A stretch of DNA of 60,709 nucleotides from an uncultured Ruminococcus sp. (lineage in GTDB: Bacteria; Bacillota; Clostridia; Oscillospirales; Ruminococcaceae), in the NCBI GenBank assembly GCA_900539835.1, contig UQDR01000014.1, forward strand, positions 1-60,709, in the 5' to 3' direction. Position 1 is the stretch's first letter. Each line of letters opens with the position of its first letter. This document shows positions 16,044 through 25,381 of this stretch, piece by piece. The notes under the pieces are model-generated. The model was not told the origin of the DNA. It searched no databases and saw only the letters and a list, made by a program, of their open reading frames with translations. A program made the translations under genes and the position numbers.

Positions 16044-17537
16044 ATGGGAAAAAACTATATTCTCTCCCTTGATCAGGGAACAACTTCTTCGAGAGCTTTG
16101 CTTTTCAATAAAAAAGGCGAAACAGTGGGCTGTGAACAAAAGGAATTTTCACAGATTTTTATAAATGACGGCTGGGTTGAACAGAATCCTCTTGAGATTC
16201 TCGAATCACAGCTTAAAGTATGTCAGGACGTTATAAAAAATACCGGCATTTCGCCCGATGAGATTGCAGGAATAGGTATTACCAACCAGCGTGAAACCAC
16301 AGTTATGTGGAATAAAAATACGGGAAAGCCTGTGTATAACGCAATAGTATGGCAGTGCAGAAGAACTGCTCCTATATGCGATCAGTATATAAATCAGGGC
16401 TTGGAAAAATTCTTTCTCAATAAAACAGGCCTGCTTATTGACCCGTACTTTTCTGCTACAAAAATAAAGTGGATTTTGGATAACGTCGACGGAGCAAGAG
16501 AGTCAGCTGAAAAAGGCGATATACTTTTCGGAACAGTCGACAGCTGGCTTATCTGGAACCTTACCGGCGGAAAAATACATTGCACAGACTACTCTAACGC
16601 CTCAAGAACCATGCTGTTTAATATACATGATCTCACATGGGATAAAGAAATTCTCGGGCTTTTAAATATTCCTGCAAAAATACTGCCAAAAGCGGTACCG
16701 TCAAGCGGATTTATGGGAATGTGTGATGAAAGTATCTTCGGTGCTGAAATTCCTATTACAGGCTGTGCAGGAGATCAGCAGTCAGCACTTTTCGGACAAT
16801 GCTGTTTTTCAAATGGTGACGTAAAAAATACTTACGGCACAGGCGGTTTCCTTTTGATGAATACAGGAGAAAACCCTGTAACATCACAAAACGGTTTGCT
16901 GACGACAATAGCATGGGGTATTGATAATAAGGTCTTTTATGCCTTGGAAGGCTCTGTTTTTGTTTCGGGGGCGGTAATAAAATGGCTGAGAGATGAGCTT
17001 GAAATTATATCTACCGCCGCAGAAACCGAGGGAATTGCACTTAGTGTTCCCGATACCAACGGAGTTTATATAGTCCCGGCTTTTGTGGGGCTTGGTGCAC
17101 CTTATTGGGACCCTGCCGCAAGGGGTTCGATTTCAGGACTGACACGAGGGGTAAATAAAAAGCATATTGTCAGGGCGGCGCTGGAAGCTATGGCATATCA
17201 GACTTTAGATGTTCTCACGGCGATGGAGGCAGACACAGGTACGCTTAATTCGGTAAAGGTTGACGGCGGAGGAGCACAGAACAATTTCCTTATGCAGTTT
17301 CAGGCTGATATCTTGGGCAGAACGGTGGTGCGTCCGTCAAATGTTGAATCAACCACAATGGGAGCAGCATTTCTTGCAGGACTTGGCTGCGGTTTCTGGA
17401 AAAACACTGACGAGATAAAAAGCATTTCAAATAAATTTACCGAGTTTGCTCCGTCTATGGAAAACGACCAAAGGGAAAAGCTTATAAGCGGATGGAAAAA
17501 GGCGGTTGAGCGTTCCCTTAAATGGAGCGAAAAATAA
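16044..17537 (+). CDS. glpK: Glycerol kinase
   Basis: 497 aa, the usual length, behind GAGGAGG. It phosphorylates glycerol to glycerol 3-phosphate with ATP. The FGGY-family N-terminus (LSLDQGTTSSRALLF), GITNQRETTVMW, CAGDQQSALFGQCCF, TYGTGGFLLMNTG and the C-terminal DGGGAQNNFLMQFQADILGR are all typical. It stands alone with its own promoter; no glpF or glpD lies nearby. Regulation by a catabolite site was not seen. Confidence 0.96.
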   Translation: MGKNYILSLDQGTTSSRALLFNKKGETVGCEQKEFSQIFINDGWVEQNPLEILESQLKVCQDVIKNTGISPDEIAGIGITNQRETTVMWNKNTGKPVYNAIVWQCRRTAPICDQYINQGLEKFFLNKTGLLIDPYFSATKIKWILDNVDGARESAEKGDILFGTVDSWLIWNLTGGKIHCTDYSNASRTMLFNIHDLTWDKEILGLLNIPAKILPKAVPSSGFMGMCDESIFGAEIPITGCAGDQQSALFGQCCFSNGDVKNTYGTGGFLLMNTGENPVTSQNGLLTTIAWGIDNKVFYALEGSVFVSGAVIKWLRDELEIISTAAETEGIALSVPDTNGVYIVPAFVGLGAPYWDPAARGSISGLTRGVNKKHIVRAALEAMAYQTLDVLTAMEADTGTLNSVKVDGGGAQNNFLMQFQADILGRTVVRPSNVESTTMGAAFLAGLGCGFWKNTDEIKSISNKFTEFAPSMENDQREKLISGWKKAVERSLKWSEK

Positions 17538-17601
17538 TGCTTCAATAAGGGGCTTGCCTAAGTTATAAAATTGCCTCAGCAGTGATTTTACTTGAATTTT
17601 A

Positions 17602-17630
17602 TTGACTTGAATTAATATATATAATATAAT
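17602..17630 (+). promoter_or_regulatory. Sigma-A promoter of ppk
   Basis: TTGACT, 17 bases, TATAAT, 38 bases before the ppk start. Confidence 0.78.
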
Positions 17631-17667
17631 AAATTTAACGATAATTCTCATAAGGGAGATAGTTTTT

Positions 17668-19800
17668 ATGGGGAAAAAGGTTTATGACAACCGAGAGCTT
17701 TCATGGCTGAAATTTAATGTCAGAGTGCTGGAAGAAGCAAGGGACAATAATGTTCCGCTTATGGAAAGGCTTTTATTTGAGTCTATTTTTGAGAGCAATC
17801 TTGACGAGTTTTTTATGGTAAGAGTGGGATCTCTTATTGATCAGTCGCTTATTGATGATAATCAAAAGGACGGAAAGACAAAAATGCGCCCCTCTGAACA
17901 GCTTTCGGCTATTTATGCCAAGGTAAGGGAGCTTAATGAAAAAAAAGACAAGACATATTCCGCACTTTTGAAAGAGCTTTCCCTTAACAACGTTTTCCAC
18001 AAACAGTTAAAGAATCTTTCAAAATCTGAAACAGAATTTTTAGAGTCATATTATGCTTATGAAATAAAGCCGTTTTTGAACGCTGTTATAGTCGATAAAC
18101 GTCACCCTTTCCCTTTTCTTAATAATAAAGAAATTTACGCTGTAGGAAAGCTTAATTCAAAATCGGGAGTTAAGTTAGGAATAATCAGCTGTGGAAAAAA
18201 ATTTGAGCGTGTAATTTTTCTTCCCACGGAAAATGAGGACGAGATTAGCTTTGTTTTAGCGGAGGAATTGATTCTGCATTTTGCTGACAAGGCTTTCGAC
18301 GGATATAAGTTTGAAGAAAAAGCATTAATGAGGATAACCCGAAATGCTGATATTAATATTGAGGAAAGCTTTGATGATGAGCTTGATTTCAGGCAGAATA
18401 TGTCCGTTCTTATCAACAAGAGAAAAAGACTTTGTCCTGTAAGGCTTCAGCTTTCAAAAAATCTTTCTGATTTGACCTGTGCTGAATTATGCACAAGGCT
18501 TGAACTGACTAAAAAGCAGGTATTTATTGAAAAAGCACCCCTTGATTTCAGCTTTGTTTTCTCCATATTCCAAAAAGCGGAGAACAAAAAGCCCTTGTTC
18601 TTTGAACCACAGCAGCCGCAGATGTCACCTGCGGTTATGGAAAACATATCAATGATTTCTCAGATCGATAAGGGCGATATTTTTCTATCATATCCATACG
18701 AATCAATGAAGCCGTTTATACGGTTATTGGAAGAGGCGGCGGCTGATCCGACAGTTGTGTCCATAAAAATGACGCTCTATCGTGTTGCCAAGAATTCTAA
18801 GATAATTAAGGCGCTTTGTGCGGCCTCAGAAAACGGCAAGGATGTTCTTGTACTTGTAGAGCTTAGGGCGAGATTTGACGAGGAAAACAACATTGGCTGG
18901 TCTAAGCTTTTAGAGGAATCCGGCTGTAATGTTATGTATGGTCCACAAGGACTGAAAGTCCATTCAAAGCTTTGTCTTATTACGAGAAAAGCCGGCAAGT
19001 CGGTAAAATACACAGTACAAGTTGGCACGGGTAACTACAACGAAAAGACTGCGGAGCTTTACACTGATTTATGTCTTATGACGGCAAACGAAGAAATTGC
19101 CAAGGACGCAGTGGATGTATTTAATTCGCTTGCTGTTGGTGAACTGGTTGAAGACAGCAGACAGCTTCTTATTGCGCCCAAGTGCTTACAAAACAAGATA
19201 GTTGAAATGATGGACAAGGAAATTGCCGTTGCCAAGGCAGGAGGAGAGGGATATGTAGGTGCAAAGCTTAACTCTCTTACTGACAAGGTGCTCATTGACA
19301 AGATAATTGAATGCTCACAGGCAGGCGTTAAGGTTGAGCTTGTTATCAGAGGTATTTCATGTCTTGTAGCAGGCATTAAGGGAAAGACGGATAATGTTCG
19401 TATTGTTTCCATTGTAGGACGATATCTTGAGCATGCGAGAATATACATTTTCGGAACAGGAGAACGGCAAAGGGTTTACATATCCTCGGCGGATTATATG
19501 ACGAGGAACACCACGAGGCGAGTTGAGGTTGCTGCTCCGATTTTAGATGATAACATCAGAAAGCGGATAATTTCATACTTTAACACACAGCTTTCGGACA
19601 ATGTAAAGGCAAGGGAACAGCAATCGGACGGAACATACAAGCGGGTTCCCACAGAGGGGATTCCTATTGACGCACAGAAGAGATTTTTTGCTGAGGCATA
19701 TGAAAATGCTCCCAAGACGGCTGATGGCGGAAATGACAAAAAAGAAAAGAAGGGTATTCTTTCGAGGATATTGGGACTTTTTAAGAGGAAAAATAAATAA
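17668..19800 (+). CDS. ppk1: Polyphosphate kinase 1
   Basis: 710 aa, normal for PPK1. It makes inorganic polyphosphate from ATP through a phospho-histidine intermediate. The N-terminal domain opens DNRELSWLKFNVRVLEEARD. The first His motif is GLKVHSKLCLITRK and the second is YLEHARIYIFG, followed by VYISSADYMTRNTTRRVEV. The last 35 residues are a Lys-rich tail. It has its own promoter, and a hairpin-array repeat follows 20 bases past the stop. Confidence 0.96.
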   Translation: MGKKVYDNRELSWLKFNVRVLEEARDNNVPLMERLLFESIFESNLDEFFMVRVGSLIDQSLIDDNQKDGKTKMRPSEQLSAIYAKVRELNEKKDKTYSALLKELSLNNVFHKQLKNLSKSETEFLESYYAYEIKPFLNAVIVDKRHPFPFLNNKEIYAVGKLNSKSGVKLGIISCGKKFERVIFLPTENEDEISFVLAEELILHFADKAFDGYKFEEKALMRITRNADINIEESFDDELDFRQNMSVLINKRKRLCPVRLQLSKNLSDLTCAELCTRLELTKKQVFIEKAPLDFSFVFSIFQKAENKKPLFFEPQQPQMSPAVMENISMISQIDKGDIFLSYPYESMKPFIRLLEEAAADPTVVSIKMTLYRVAKNSKIIKALCAASENGKDVLVLVELRARFDEENNIGWSKLLEESGCNVMYGPQGLKVHSKLCLITRKAGKSVKYTVQVGTGNYNEKTAELYTDLCLMTANEEIAKDAVDVFNSLAVGELVEDSRQLLIAPKCLQNKIVEMMDKEIAVAKAGGEGYVGAKLNSLTDKVLIDKIIECSQAGVKVELVIRGISCLVAGIKGKTDNVRIVSIVGRYLEHARIYIFGTGERQRVYISSADYMTRNTTRRVEVAAPILDDNIRKRIISYFNTQLSDNVKAREQQSDGTYKRVPTEGIPIDAQKRFFAEAYENAPKTADGGNDKKEKKGILSRILGLFKRKNK

Positions 19801-19820
19801 ACTAAAAGCTTTCAGATTTA

Positions 19821-19962
19821 TAACTTAGGCAGGGATGTCCCCCGCCTCTTTAGGCGGCGGGTTCCATCTTGTCATCAGCAGGAGATACAATCTCCTACTG
19901 ATGACCGCATTGCTTTGCAATGCGCTTGCCACGTTAAATGACGGGCCAAGCCCCTTATTGAA
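19821..19962 (+). repeat. Hairpin-array repeat, copy 2
   Basis: About 142 bases, more than 90% identical by eye to copy 3 at 26638-26780. Hairpins in order: CCCGCC/GGCGGG, CAT-CAG..GGAGA/TCTCCTACTGATG with TACAA loop, GCATTGC-TTT-GCAATGC, and a GGCC-rich one near the end (GGGCCAAGCCCC here, GGGGCAAGCCCC in the other copies). It has no coding capacity. The rest of the spacer to 20152 holds the leader of the next gene. Confidence 0.88.
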
Positions 19963-20152
19963 ATCCGAAAGCTTTTTTTCGTCAAAGTGCTTATAAGAAT
20001 TTTCTGATTTTGTGCAGATATACAAAAAAGGCTATGTAAATTGACACGAAAAGTCATATGTGATAAAATATCAATGTAAGACAGGGGGAGATACCCATAA
20101 CAAAAAACGCAAGGTCTTATGAAAATTTAATATTACAAAGGGGAAGACACCC

Positions 20153-21268
20153 ATGGAAAAAAACGTAATTGTAACAGACGAATTTGGAAAACAAATCGGG
20201 TTCACTTATCCTAAAAGGGCAAGAGGACTTGTTAAAAACGGTCGGGCAGAGTATGTCGGCGACTGTGAAATTCGTATGATAAAGAGCAATAAGGGAAATT
20301 GCTTTGATACTCATGCTCCGATCGGTAATATTGATACGGAGGTTAATATTATGAGTAATGTTATAAATTTTAATGCAAGAGAATTCAATTTTGATAAAAA
20401 CTGTGAAAGCAATATCGGTTCAAGAATGTTCATATCAGGACTTGACGGAAAGAACGCTGAGGTTTTTGAGATCGGCAGCTGGGGTTGGGACTGGTCGCAG
20501 ATTAAGTGCGAAAAGCGTTTAGAAAAGAACACAGATTATATTTTTCGTTTTGCAATGACCGGTGGATATTGTGACACGCAGGAAGAAGTTTCACAGCTGA
20601 TTATTTTTAATGATGAAAACTGGGAGGACAGATATACTTATCCGCTTGCGAAGAGCGAATATGCACCTGTTTTAAGCAAGAAATCAGGCGACGGAATAAT
20701 TAGAGTATATGAAATTCCGTTTAACACAGGCGAAGCAGAAAAGACAACATTTATTTTTACTGCACAAAAGGCAATAGCAAGGTTTATGACTGCACTTGAC
20801 AATGAAAGTTATGGAAGCCTTGACGACATGACTTATGATCAATGGTTTGATAAACGAAAAAAGTCTTTTGGTAACAGCGGCGAATGCCATGACAATGTAG
20901 GTGTAATAGATTTATGCGGAGCTAACATCGGAGCAAGCGTACTGAGAGATTTGCTCAATAACATATGTGGAATAAGGGCGATCGATTTAAGCGGTGCGAA
21001 CGTTTATGATGACTCGGATGAGGTGCGAAGTGATTCTGCTGAAACTGTAGAAGCTGAAATTGTTGAGTCGGAGGATGAGAAGTCCAAACCATTTATGGAA
21101 ATGGCGGTCAATGCAATGAAGGACAGTTGTGAAGCTTTGACGAAACAAATTGATTTGGCTCCTGAGGGAAGTCCACAGCGGATTGTTATGCAGGAAGTGT
21201 TGGAATCATTAAATTCACAGATCAATTCACAAATCAATCAATTTGAAAGCTCTGAAGATCAAGCATAG
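20153..21268 (+). CDS. Unknown three-part protein with N-terminal RRXRR-like segment
   Basis: 371 aa, behind AAAGGGGAAG. Function unknown. Residues 1-50 (VIVTDEFGKQIGFTYPKRAR, then GLVKNGRAEYVGD) form a short basic domain seen at the start of various clostridial proteins. Its pattern resembles the RRXRR segment of IscB-like and HNH proteins, but no nuclease motif follows. Residues 80-215 look like a beta-rich domain (FEIGSWGWDWSQIKCEKRLE). The C-terminal part has a Leu-rich piece (VIDLCGANIGASVLRDLLNN, IRAIDLSGANVYDD) and an acidic helical tail. The start region is preceded by a degenerate duplicate at 20080-20115. Confidence 0.7.
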   Translation: MEKNVIVTDEFGKQIGFTYPKRARGLVKNGRAEYVGDCEIRMIKSNKGNCFDTHAPIGNIDTEVNIMSNVINFNAREFNFDKNCESNIGSRMFISGLDGKNAEVFEIGSWGWDWSQIKCEKRLEKNTDYIFRFAMTGGYCDTQEEVSQLIIFNDENWEDRYTYPLAKSEYAPVLSKKSGDGIIRVYEIPFNTGEAEKTTFIFTAQKAIARFMTALDNESYGSLDDMTYDQWFDKRKKSFGNSGECHDNVGVIDLCGANIGASVLRDLLNNICGIRAIDLSGANVYDDSDEVRSDSAETVEAEIVESEDEKSKPFMEMAVNAMKDSCEALTKQIDLAPEGSPQRIVMQEVLESLNSQINSQINQFESSEDQA

Positions 21269-21289
21269 AGATAACATTATTTAATACAT

Positions 21290-21321
21290 AAGCCCTTGCT
21301 TTATGCAAGGGTTTTATTTTT
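21290..21321 (+). terminator. Terminator after the 20153 gene
   Basis: Stem AAGCCCTTGC/GCAAGGGTT with loop TTTAT, followed by TTATTTTTT. Confidence 0.85.
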
Positions 21322-21324
21322 TCC

Positions 21325-21352
21325 TTGACATATTTATCAAACAGACTATAAT
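21325..21352 (+). promoter_or_regulatory. Sigma-A promoter of the amidohydrolase gene
   Basis: TTGACA, 16 bases, TATAAT. The transcript would start near 21359, which argues against the ATG at 21365 as start codon. Confidence 0.72.
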
Positions 21353-21388
21353 TAATAATCATATATGATTGCAGAAAGAAGAATTGAA

Positions 21389-22228
21389 ATGGTTTCACAA
21401 ACTATAAAAGTTATTGATGCACATACACATGTTTTCCCTGATAAGATTGCTGATAAGTCAAGGAATTACGTAGGTGGATTTTACGGATTGCCTATGTATA
21501 CAATAGGAACAAGCAAAGAATTGACTAAGGTTTCACATGAAAGCCGTATGATAGGTGGAAAAGAATATAAGATTACGCATCAGCTTATATGTTCTCCGGC
21601 GGTAACGGCTCTTCAAACTGACAGCATTAATGAATATATAAGTGAGCTTGTCAAATCTGACAGCAGTCTTATTGGTTTTGGGACGCTGCACCCTGACAAC
21701 GAGAATTTTGAGGAGATTATTGATAGTATTATTGATTCGGGTTTAAAGGGTATAAAATTTCATTCTGATTTTCAGAGATTTAATATTGATGATAAAAAAA
21801 TGTATCCAATTTATAAATATGCGTCCCAAAAGGACTTGCCTGTACTTTTTCATATGGGTGATGAAAAACTTGATTTTTCTCGTCCTTTCAGGTTGGCAAG
21901 GGTGATTGAAGATATTCCTGACTTAAAAATTATTGCGGCTCATGCGGGAGGTTACAGTCACTGGGATGAATCTATAAATCTGCCCGTTTCGGACAATTTG
22001 TATTTTGATATTTCAAGCTCTTTGAAATTTATATCAAAGGAGCAATTAACAGCGTTTCTCAAAAGGTTTGGGTATACGCACTTCTTTTTTGGCAGTGATT
22101 TTCCCATGTGGAATCCATATGACGAGATTGAGCGATTTATCTCACTCGGTTTTGATGAAGAAATTCAAAGAGCCATAGAATTTGATAACTTTTCAAGGTT
22201 TATAGGATTAAATACTGTAAGCAGCTAA
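21389..22228 (+). CDS. Amidohydrolase-2 family metal-dependent hydrolase
   Basis: 279 aa. The ATG behind AGAAAGAAG is preferred; a further ATG at 21365 lies only a few bases after the predicted transcript start. The TIM-barrel metal motifs are present: DAHTHVF (HxH), KFHSDFQ, FHMGD, AAHAGG and FFGSDFPMWN with the last Asp. This is the pattern of the ACMSD/2-pyrone-dicarboxylate lactonase-like amidohydrolases. Many clostridial members have no known substrate, and the neighbours give no clue. Confidence 0.88.
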   Translation: MVSQTIKVIDAHTHVFPDKIADKSRNYVGGFYGLPMYTIGTSKELTKVSHESRMIGGKEYKITHQLICSPAVTALQTDSINEYISELVKSDSSLIGFGTLHPDNENFEEIIDSIIDSGLKGIKFHSDFQRFNIDDKKMYPIYKYASQKDLPVLFHMGDEKLDFSRPFRLARVIEDIPDLKIIAAHAGGYSHWDESINLPVSDNLYFDISSSLKFISKEQLTAFLKRFGYTHFFFGSDFPMWNPYDEIERFISLGFDEEIQRAIEFDNFSRFIGLNTVSS

Positions 22229-22270
22229 CTTTTAAATCGTAATATGAATAGCAGTATCATACAAAAAAAT

Positions 22271-22297
22271 AAAGGGAAAGCGTCATGCTTTCCCTTT
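22271..22297. terminator. Bidirectional terminator between the amidohydrolase and aspartate kinase genes
   Basis: Stem AAAGGGAAAGC/GCTTTCCCTTT with a 5-base loop. T-runs lie on both strands, ending both converging genes. Confidence 0.85.
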
Positions 22298-22315
22298 TGT
22301 TATACAATATAAAGA

Positions 22316-23635
22316 TTAAAGCTGATGTACAACAAAAATCTCATAAATGCTCTTTACGGCAGCTTCAAAGTCGCTCTCATCAACGCCTATGATAATATTA
22401 AGCTCGCTGGAGCCTTGGTCAATCATTTTTACGTTTACATGGGCATGAGCTAATGCTGCAAAAATTCTGCCTGCTGTACCTCTATTGGATTTCATTGCCC
22501 TACCTACGACAGCGATAAGCGCAAGTCCGCTTTCGATATCTATAGAATCAGGCTTTACGTTTCTGTGAAGTCCTGCAAGAACTTCCTGTTCCTTAGGTTC
22601 AAACTCTTCCTGATGAACAATTACGCTCATTGTATCTATTCCAGAAGGCATATGCTCAAAGGAAAGTCCGTTCTTTTCAAAGACTTCAAGGACTTTACGT
22701 CCGAAGCCAAGCTCACCGTTCATCATATCCTTTTCGATATTAATAACGGTAAAGCCTTTCTTTCCTGCAATTCCTGTAATAGTGAACTGAGGTTTTTGGC
22801 AGGTACTTTCAACGATCATTGTTCCATGATCAAGAGGAGCGTTTGTATTCTTAATATTGATTGGAATACCTGCTTTTCTCACAGGGAAGATAGCGTCCTC
22901 ATGAAGTACAGTTGCACCCATATAAGAAAGCTCACGAAGCTCTTTATATGTAATTGTTGTAATAGGCTTTGGATCCGGCACGATTCTTGGGTCAGCGATA
23001 AGGAATCCTGAAACGTCTGTCCAGTTTTCATACAGATCTGCACCGCAGGCTGCGGCAACGATAGAACCTGTTACGTCAGAACCGCCTCTTGAAAATGTTT
23101 TGATTGTATCATTTGGCATTGAGCCATAGAAACCGGGGATTACTGCATTCTCCATACCTTCCAGTTTTGCAGAGAGAATCTCATTTGTTTTTACAGAATC
23201 AAAAGCACCACGGTCGTCAAAGAAGATAACGTCTGCTGCGTCAATAAAGTTATAGCCAAGATAATTAGCCAAGACGATTCCGTTAAGATATTCTCCTCTT
23301 GAAGCGGCATAATCTCTTCCGGCTTTTCCGATAAAGCAGGATCTGATTATATCAAACTCGGATTCCAGAGAGAGGTCAAGACCTAACTCATTAATTATTC
23401 CGTAATATCTTTCTTTTATAGCATTAAACTCTTTTTCAAAATCTTTACCCTTTGCTGCCAAGTCATAACAGCCATAGAGCATATCAGTTACTTTTATATC
23501 ACTTGAATATCTTTTTCCCGGAGCGGAGGGAACAACAAATCTTCTCGAATCTTCTGCACGAATTATATTTCCTACCTTTACAAACTGTTCTGCGCTTGCG
23601 AGAGAGCTTCCGCCGAATTTAACAACCTTAGTCAA
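22316..23635 (-). CDS. lysC: Aspartate kinase
   Basis: 439 aa. The likely start is a TTG (TKVVKFGGSSLA) nine bases behind AGGAGA; another in-frame TTG three codons up abuts that site. The enzyme phosphorylates aspartate, the first step to lysine, threonine and methionine. The kinase domain has KFGGSSLAS, SRGGSDVTGSIVAAACGADL and ENWTDVSG. Two ACT domains at the C-terminus (about 295-439) include GIAGKKGFTVINIEKDM and GRAMKSNRGTAGRIFAAL. It is divergent from the ApgM-like gene. Confidence 0.93.
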   Translation of the reverse strand: MTKVVKFGGSSLASAEQFVKVGNIIRAEDSRRFVVPSAPGKRYSSDIKVTDMLYGCYDLAAKGKDFEKEFNAIKERYYGIINELGLDLSLESEFDIIRSCFIGKAGRDYAASRGEYLNGIVLANYLGYNFIDAADVIFFDDRGAFDSVKTNEILSAKLEGMENAVIPGFYGSMPNDTIKTFSRGGSDVTGSIVAAACGADLYENWTDVSGFLIADPRIVPDPKPITTITYKELRELSYMGATVLHEDAIFPVRKAGIPINIKNTNAPLDHGTMIVESTCQKPQFTITGIAGKKGFTVINIEKDMMNGELGFGRKVLEVFEKNGLSFEHMPSGIDTMSVIVHQEEFEPKEQEVLAGLHRNVKPDSIDIESGLALIAVVGRAMKSNRGTAGRIFAALAHAHVNVKMIDQGSSELNIIIGVDESDFEAAVKSIYEIFVVHQL

Positions 23636-23806
23636 TATTTCCAATCTCCTAACTTATAAATTTACAAATAAACAGTACCTTTTTATTATATATGCTTTTA
23701 TTTTATTAGTCAATGTACAAAAGCACAAATTTTATGTAAATTTTTTATGTATCTTTATGGAATACGCTTGTATTTCCACGGCGCACAAATCAAGACTTGT
23801 TTTCCC

Positions 23807-23835
23807 TTGCAATTTAAATTGAAATGTGCTAAAAT
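23807..23835 (+). promoter_or_regulatory. Probable promoter of the ApgM-like gene
   Basis: TTGCAA, 17 bases, TAAAAT, about 50 bases before the start codon. Confidence 0.55.
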
Positions 23836-23885
23836 TATATTAAAGACTTTTTAGGTCACAATAAATGATGAAAGAAGAAATGGTT

Positions 23886-25097
23886 ATGACTAAATATGTA
23901 GTTTTGCTTTGTGACGGAATGGCAGATTATCCTGTTGAAGAGCTTGGAAACAAGACTCCTATGGGGGCTTCTGTTACTCCTAACATGGATAAGCTTGCAA
24001 AGGTATCAAGAATGGGTTTGGTAAAAAGTGTTGCTGACGGACTTAAACCGGGTTCGGATGTAGCTAACCTTTCAATTCTCGGATACAACCCTGACATATA
24101 TTATTCGGGAAGATCTCCGCTGGAGGCTGGCTCAATCGGTATTGACATGAAGCCGACGGATGTATCCTTCAGATGCAATTTAGTTACACTTTCCGATGAG
24201 GAGAATTATGAGGATAAGACAATTCTTGATTACTGTGCTGACGATATTTCAACGGAAGAAGCAAAGATTCTTATTGATTATCTTGCTGAAAAATTCAACA
24301 ATGAAGAATTTCAGCTTTATTCGGGAGTAAGCTATCGTCACTGTCTTATATGGAACAACGGTACTTTAGATGTTGGTACGCTTACGCCGCCTCATGATAT
24401 TACAGGAAAGCCTATAAAGGAATACATACCGACGGCTGAAAATGCGCAAAAGCTTTATGACATGATGGTAAAAAGCTATGACTTGCTGAAGGATCATCCT
24501 GTAAACAAAGCAAGAATCGAAAGAGGAAAGCGTCCTGCAAACTCAATGTGGTTCTGGGGCGAGGGAGTAAGAAAGGCGCTTATGCCTTTTGATGAGAAAT
24601 ATGGTTTTAAGGGATCAATTATTTCTGCTGTTGACTTGCTTAAAGGCATTGGAAAATTTTCCGGCATGAATGTTGTAGACGTTGAGGGTGCGACAGGATA
24701 TATAGACACAAATTTTGATGGCAAGGCTAAGGCTTGCATTGAAGAACTTGAAAAGGGACAGGATTTTGTATATATTCATGTGGAAGCGCCTGATGAATGC
24801 GGACACAGACATGAAATTGAAAACAAGAAAAAGTCACTGGAGCTTATTGATGAAAAAATACTTGGACCTGTGCTTCAGGCATTGGAAAAGTATGATGATT
24901 ACAAGGTGCTAATCTGCCCTGACCATGCGACACCGCTTGCGCTAAGAACTCACACCAACGACCCGATTCCTTATCTTATGTATCACAAAAAGGACGAGGT
25001 TGAGGGACAGCCTGAGTTCACTGAAGAAACCGCTAAGGCAACAGGTGTTTATGTAGAAGAGGGTCACACACTTCTTCAGACGTTCTTTGATTTATAA
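23886..25097 (+). CDS. ApgM-like phosphoglycerate mutase / proposed homoserine kinase
   Basis: 403 aa from the ATG eight bases behind AAGAAG; two in-frame ATGs upstream overlap that site. An alkaline-phosphatase-superfamily enzyme of the archaeal-type, cofactor-independent phosphoglycerate mutase family: VVLLCDGMADYP with metal Asp, GSDVANLSILGYNP with the Ser nucleophile, YIHVEAPDECGHR, and CPDHATPLALRTHTNDPIP. A subfamily has been proposed to act as homoserine kinase in bacteria lacking ThrB. The divergent aspartate kinase 250 bases away supports that reading but does not prove it. Confidence 0.85.
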   Translation: MTKYVVLLCDGMADYPVEELGNKTPMGASVTPNMDKLAKVSRMGLVKSVADGLKPGSDVANLSILGYNPDIYYSGRSPLEAGSIGIDMKPTDVSFRCNLVTLSDEENYEDKTILDYCADDISTEEAKILIDYLAEKFNNEEFQLYSGVSYRHCLIWNNGTLDVGTLTPPHDITGKPIKEYIPTAENAQKLYDMMVKSYDLLKDHPVNKARIERGKRPANSMWFWGEGVRKALMPFDEKYGFKGSIISAVDLLKGIGKFSGMNVVDVEGATGYIDTNFDGKAKACIEELEKGQDFVYIHVEAPDECGHRHEIENKKKSLELIDEKILGPVLQALEKYDDYKVLICPDHATPLALRTHTNDPIPYLMYHKKDEVEGQPEFTEETAKATGVYVEEGHTLLQTFFDL

Positions 25098-25143
25098 TTT
25101 GAATGTTTGAAAGGTATAATAAAAATGAAAGGAGGGTTGTAAA

Positions 25144-25299
25144 ATGAAATATGTATGTGATATCTGCGGATATATTTATGATGAGGAAACCGGAGATCCT
25201 GATAACGGAATTGCAGCAGGAACAAAGTGGGAAGATGTCCCGGACGATTTTGTTTGTCCTCTTTGCGGAGTTGGCAAGGATCAGTTTTCAAAGGAATAA
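25144..25299 (+). CDS. Rubredoxin
   Basis: 51 aa, behind AAAGGAGGG. It has both Cys pairs of the mononuclear iron site, CDICGYIYD and CPLCGVGKDQF, and is a full-length rubredoxin. It carries electrons in oxygen or peroxide detoxification and other anaerobic redox steps. It lies between the ApgM-like gene and hydF with short spacers (46 and 82 bases) and may be cotranscribed with either. Confidence 0.97.
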   Translation: MKYVCDICGYIYDEETGDPDNGIAAGTKWEDVPDDFVCPLCGVGKDQFSKE

Positions 25300-25381
25300 T
25301 ATTTAACTGCAATGCTGTAGGGCGAGGACATGGAATTGATTTGTCTTTGCGTTGCAGCATTGTTTTTTAAGGAGAATTAGT

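Noticed and set aside
20153..20320. IscB/Cas9-like nuclease from the RRXRR-like start
   Set aside because: No RuvC, bridge helix or HNH motif follows in the 371 residues, so only the short N-terminal resemblance remains.
21365..21388. ATG at 21365 as start of the amidohydrolase
   Set aside because: It lies only about six bases after the predicted transcript start, without binding site; the ATG at 21389 has AGAAAGAAG in place.
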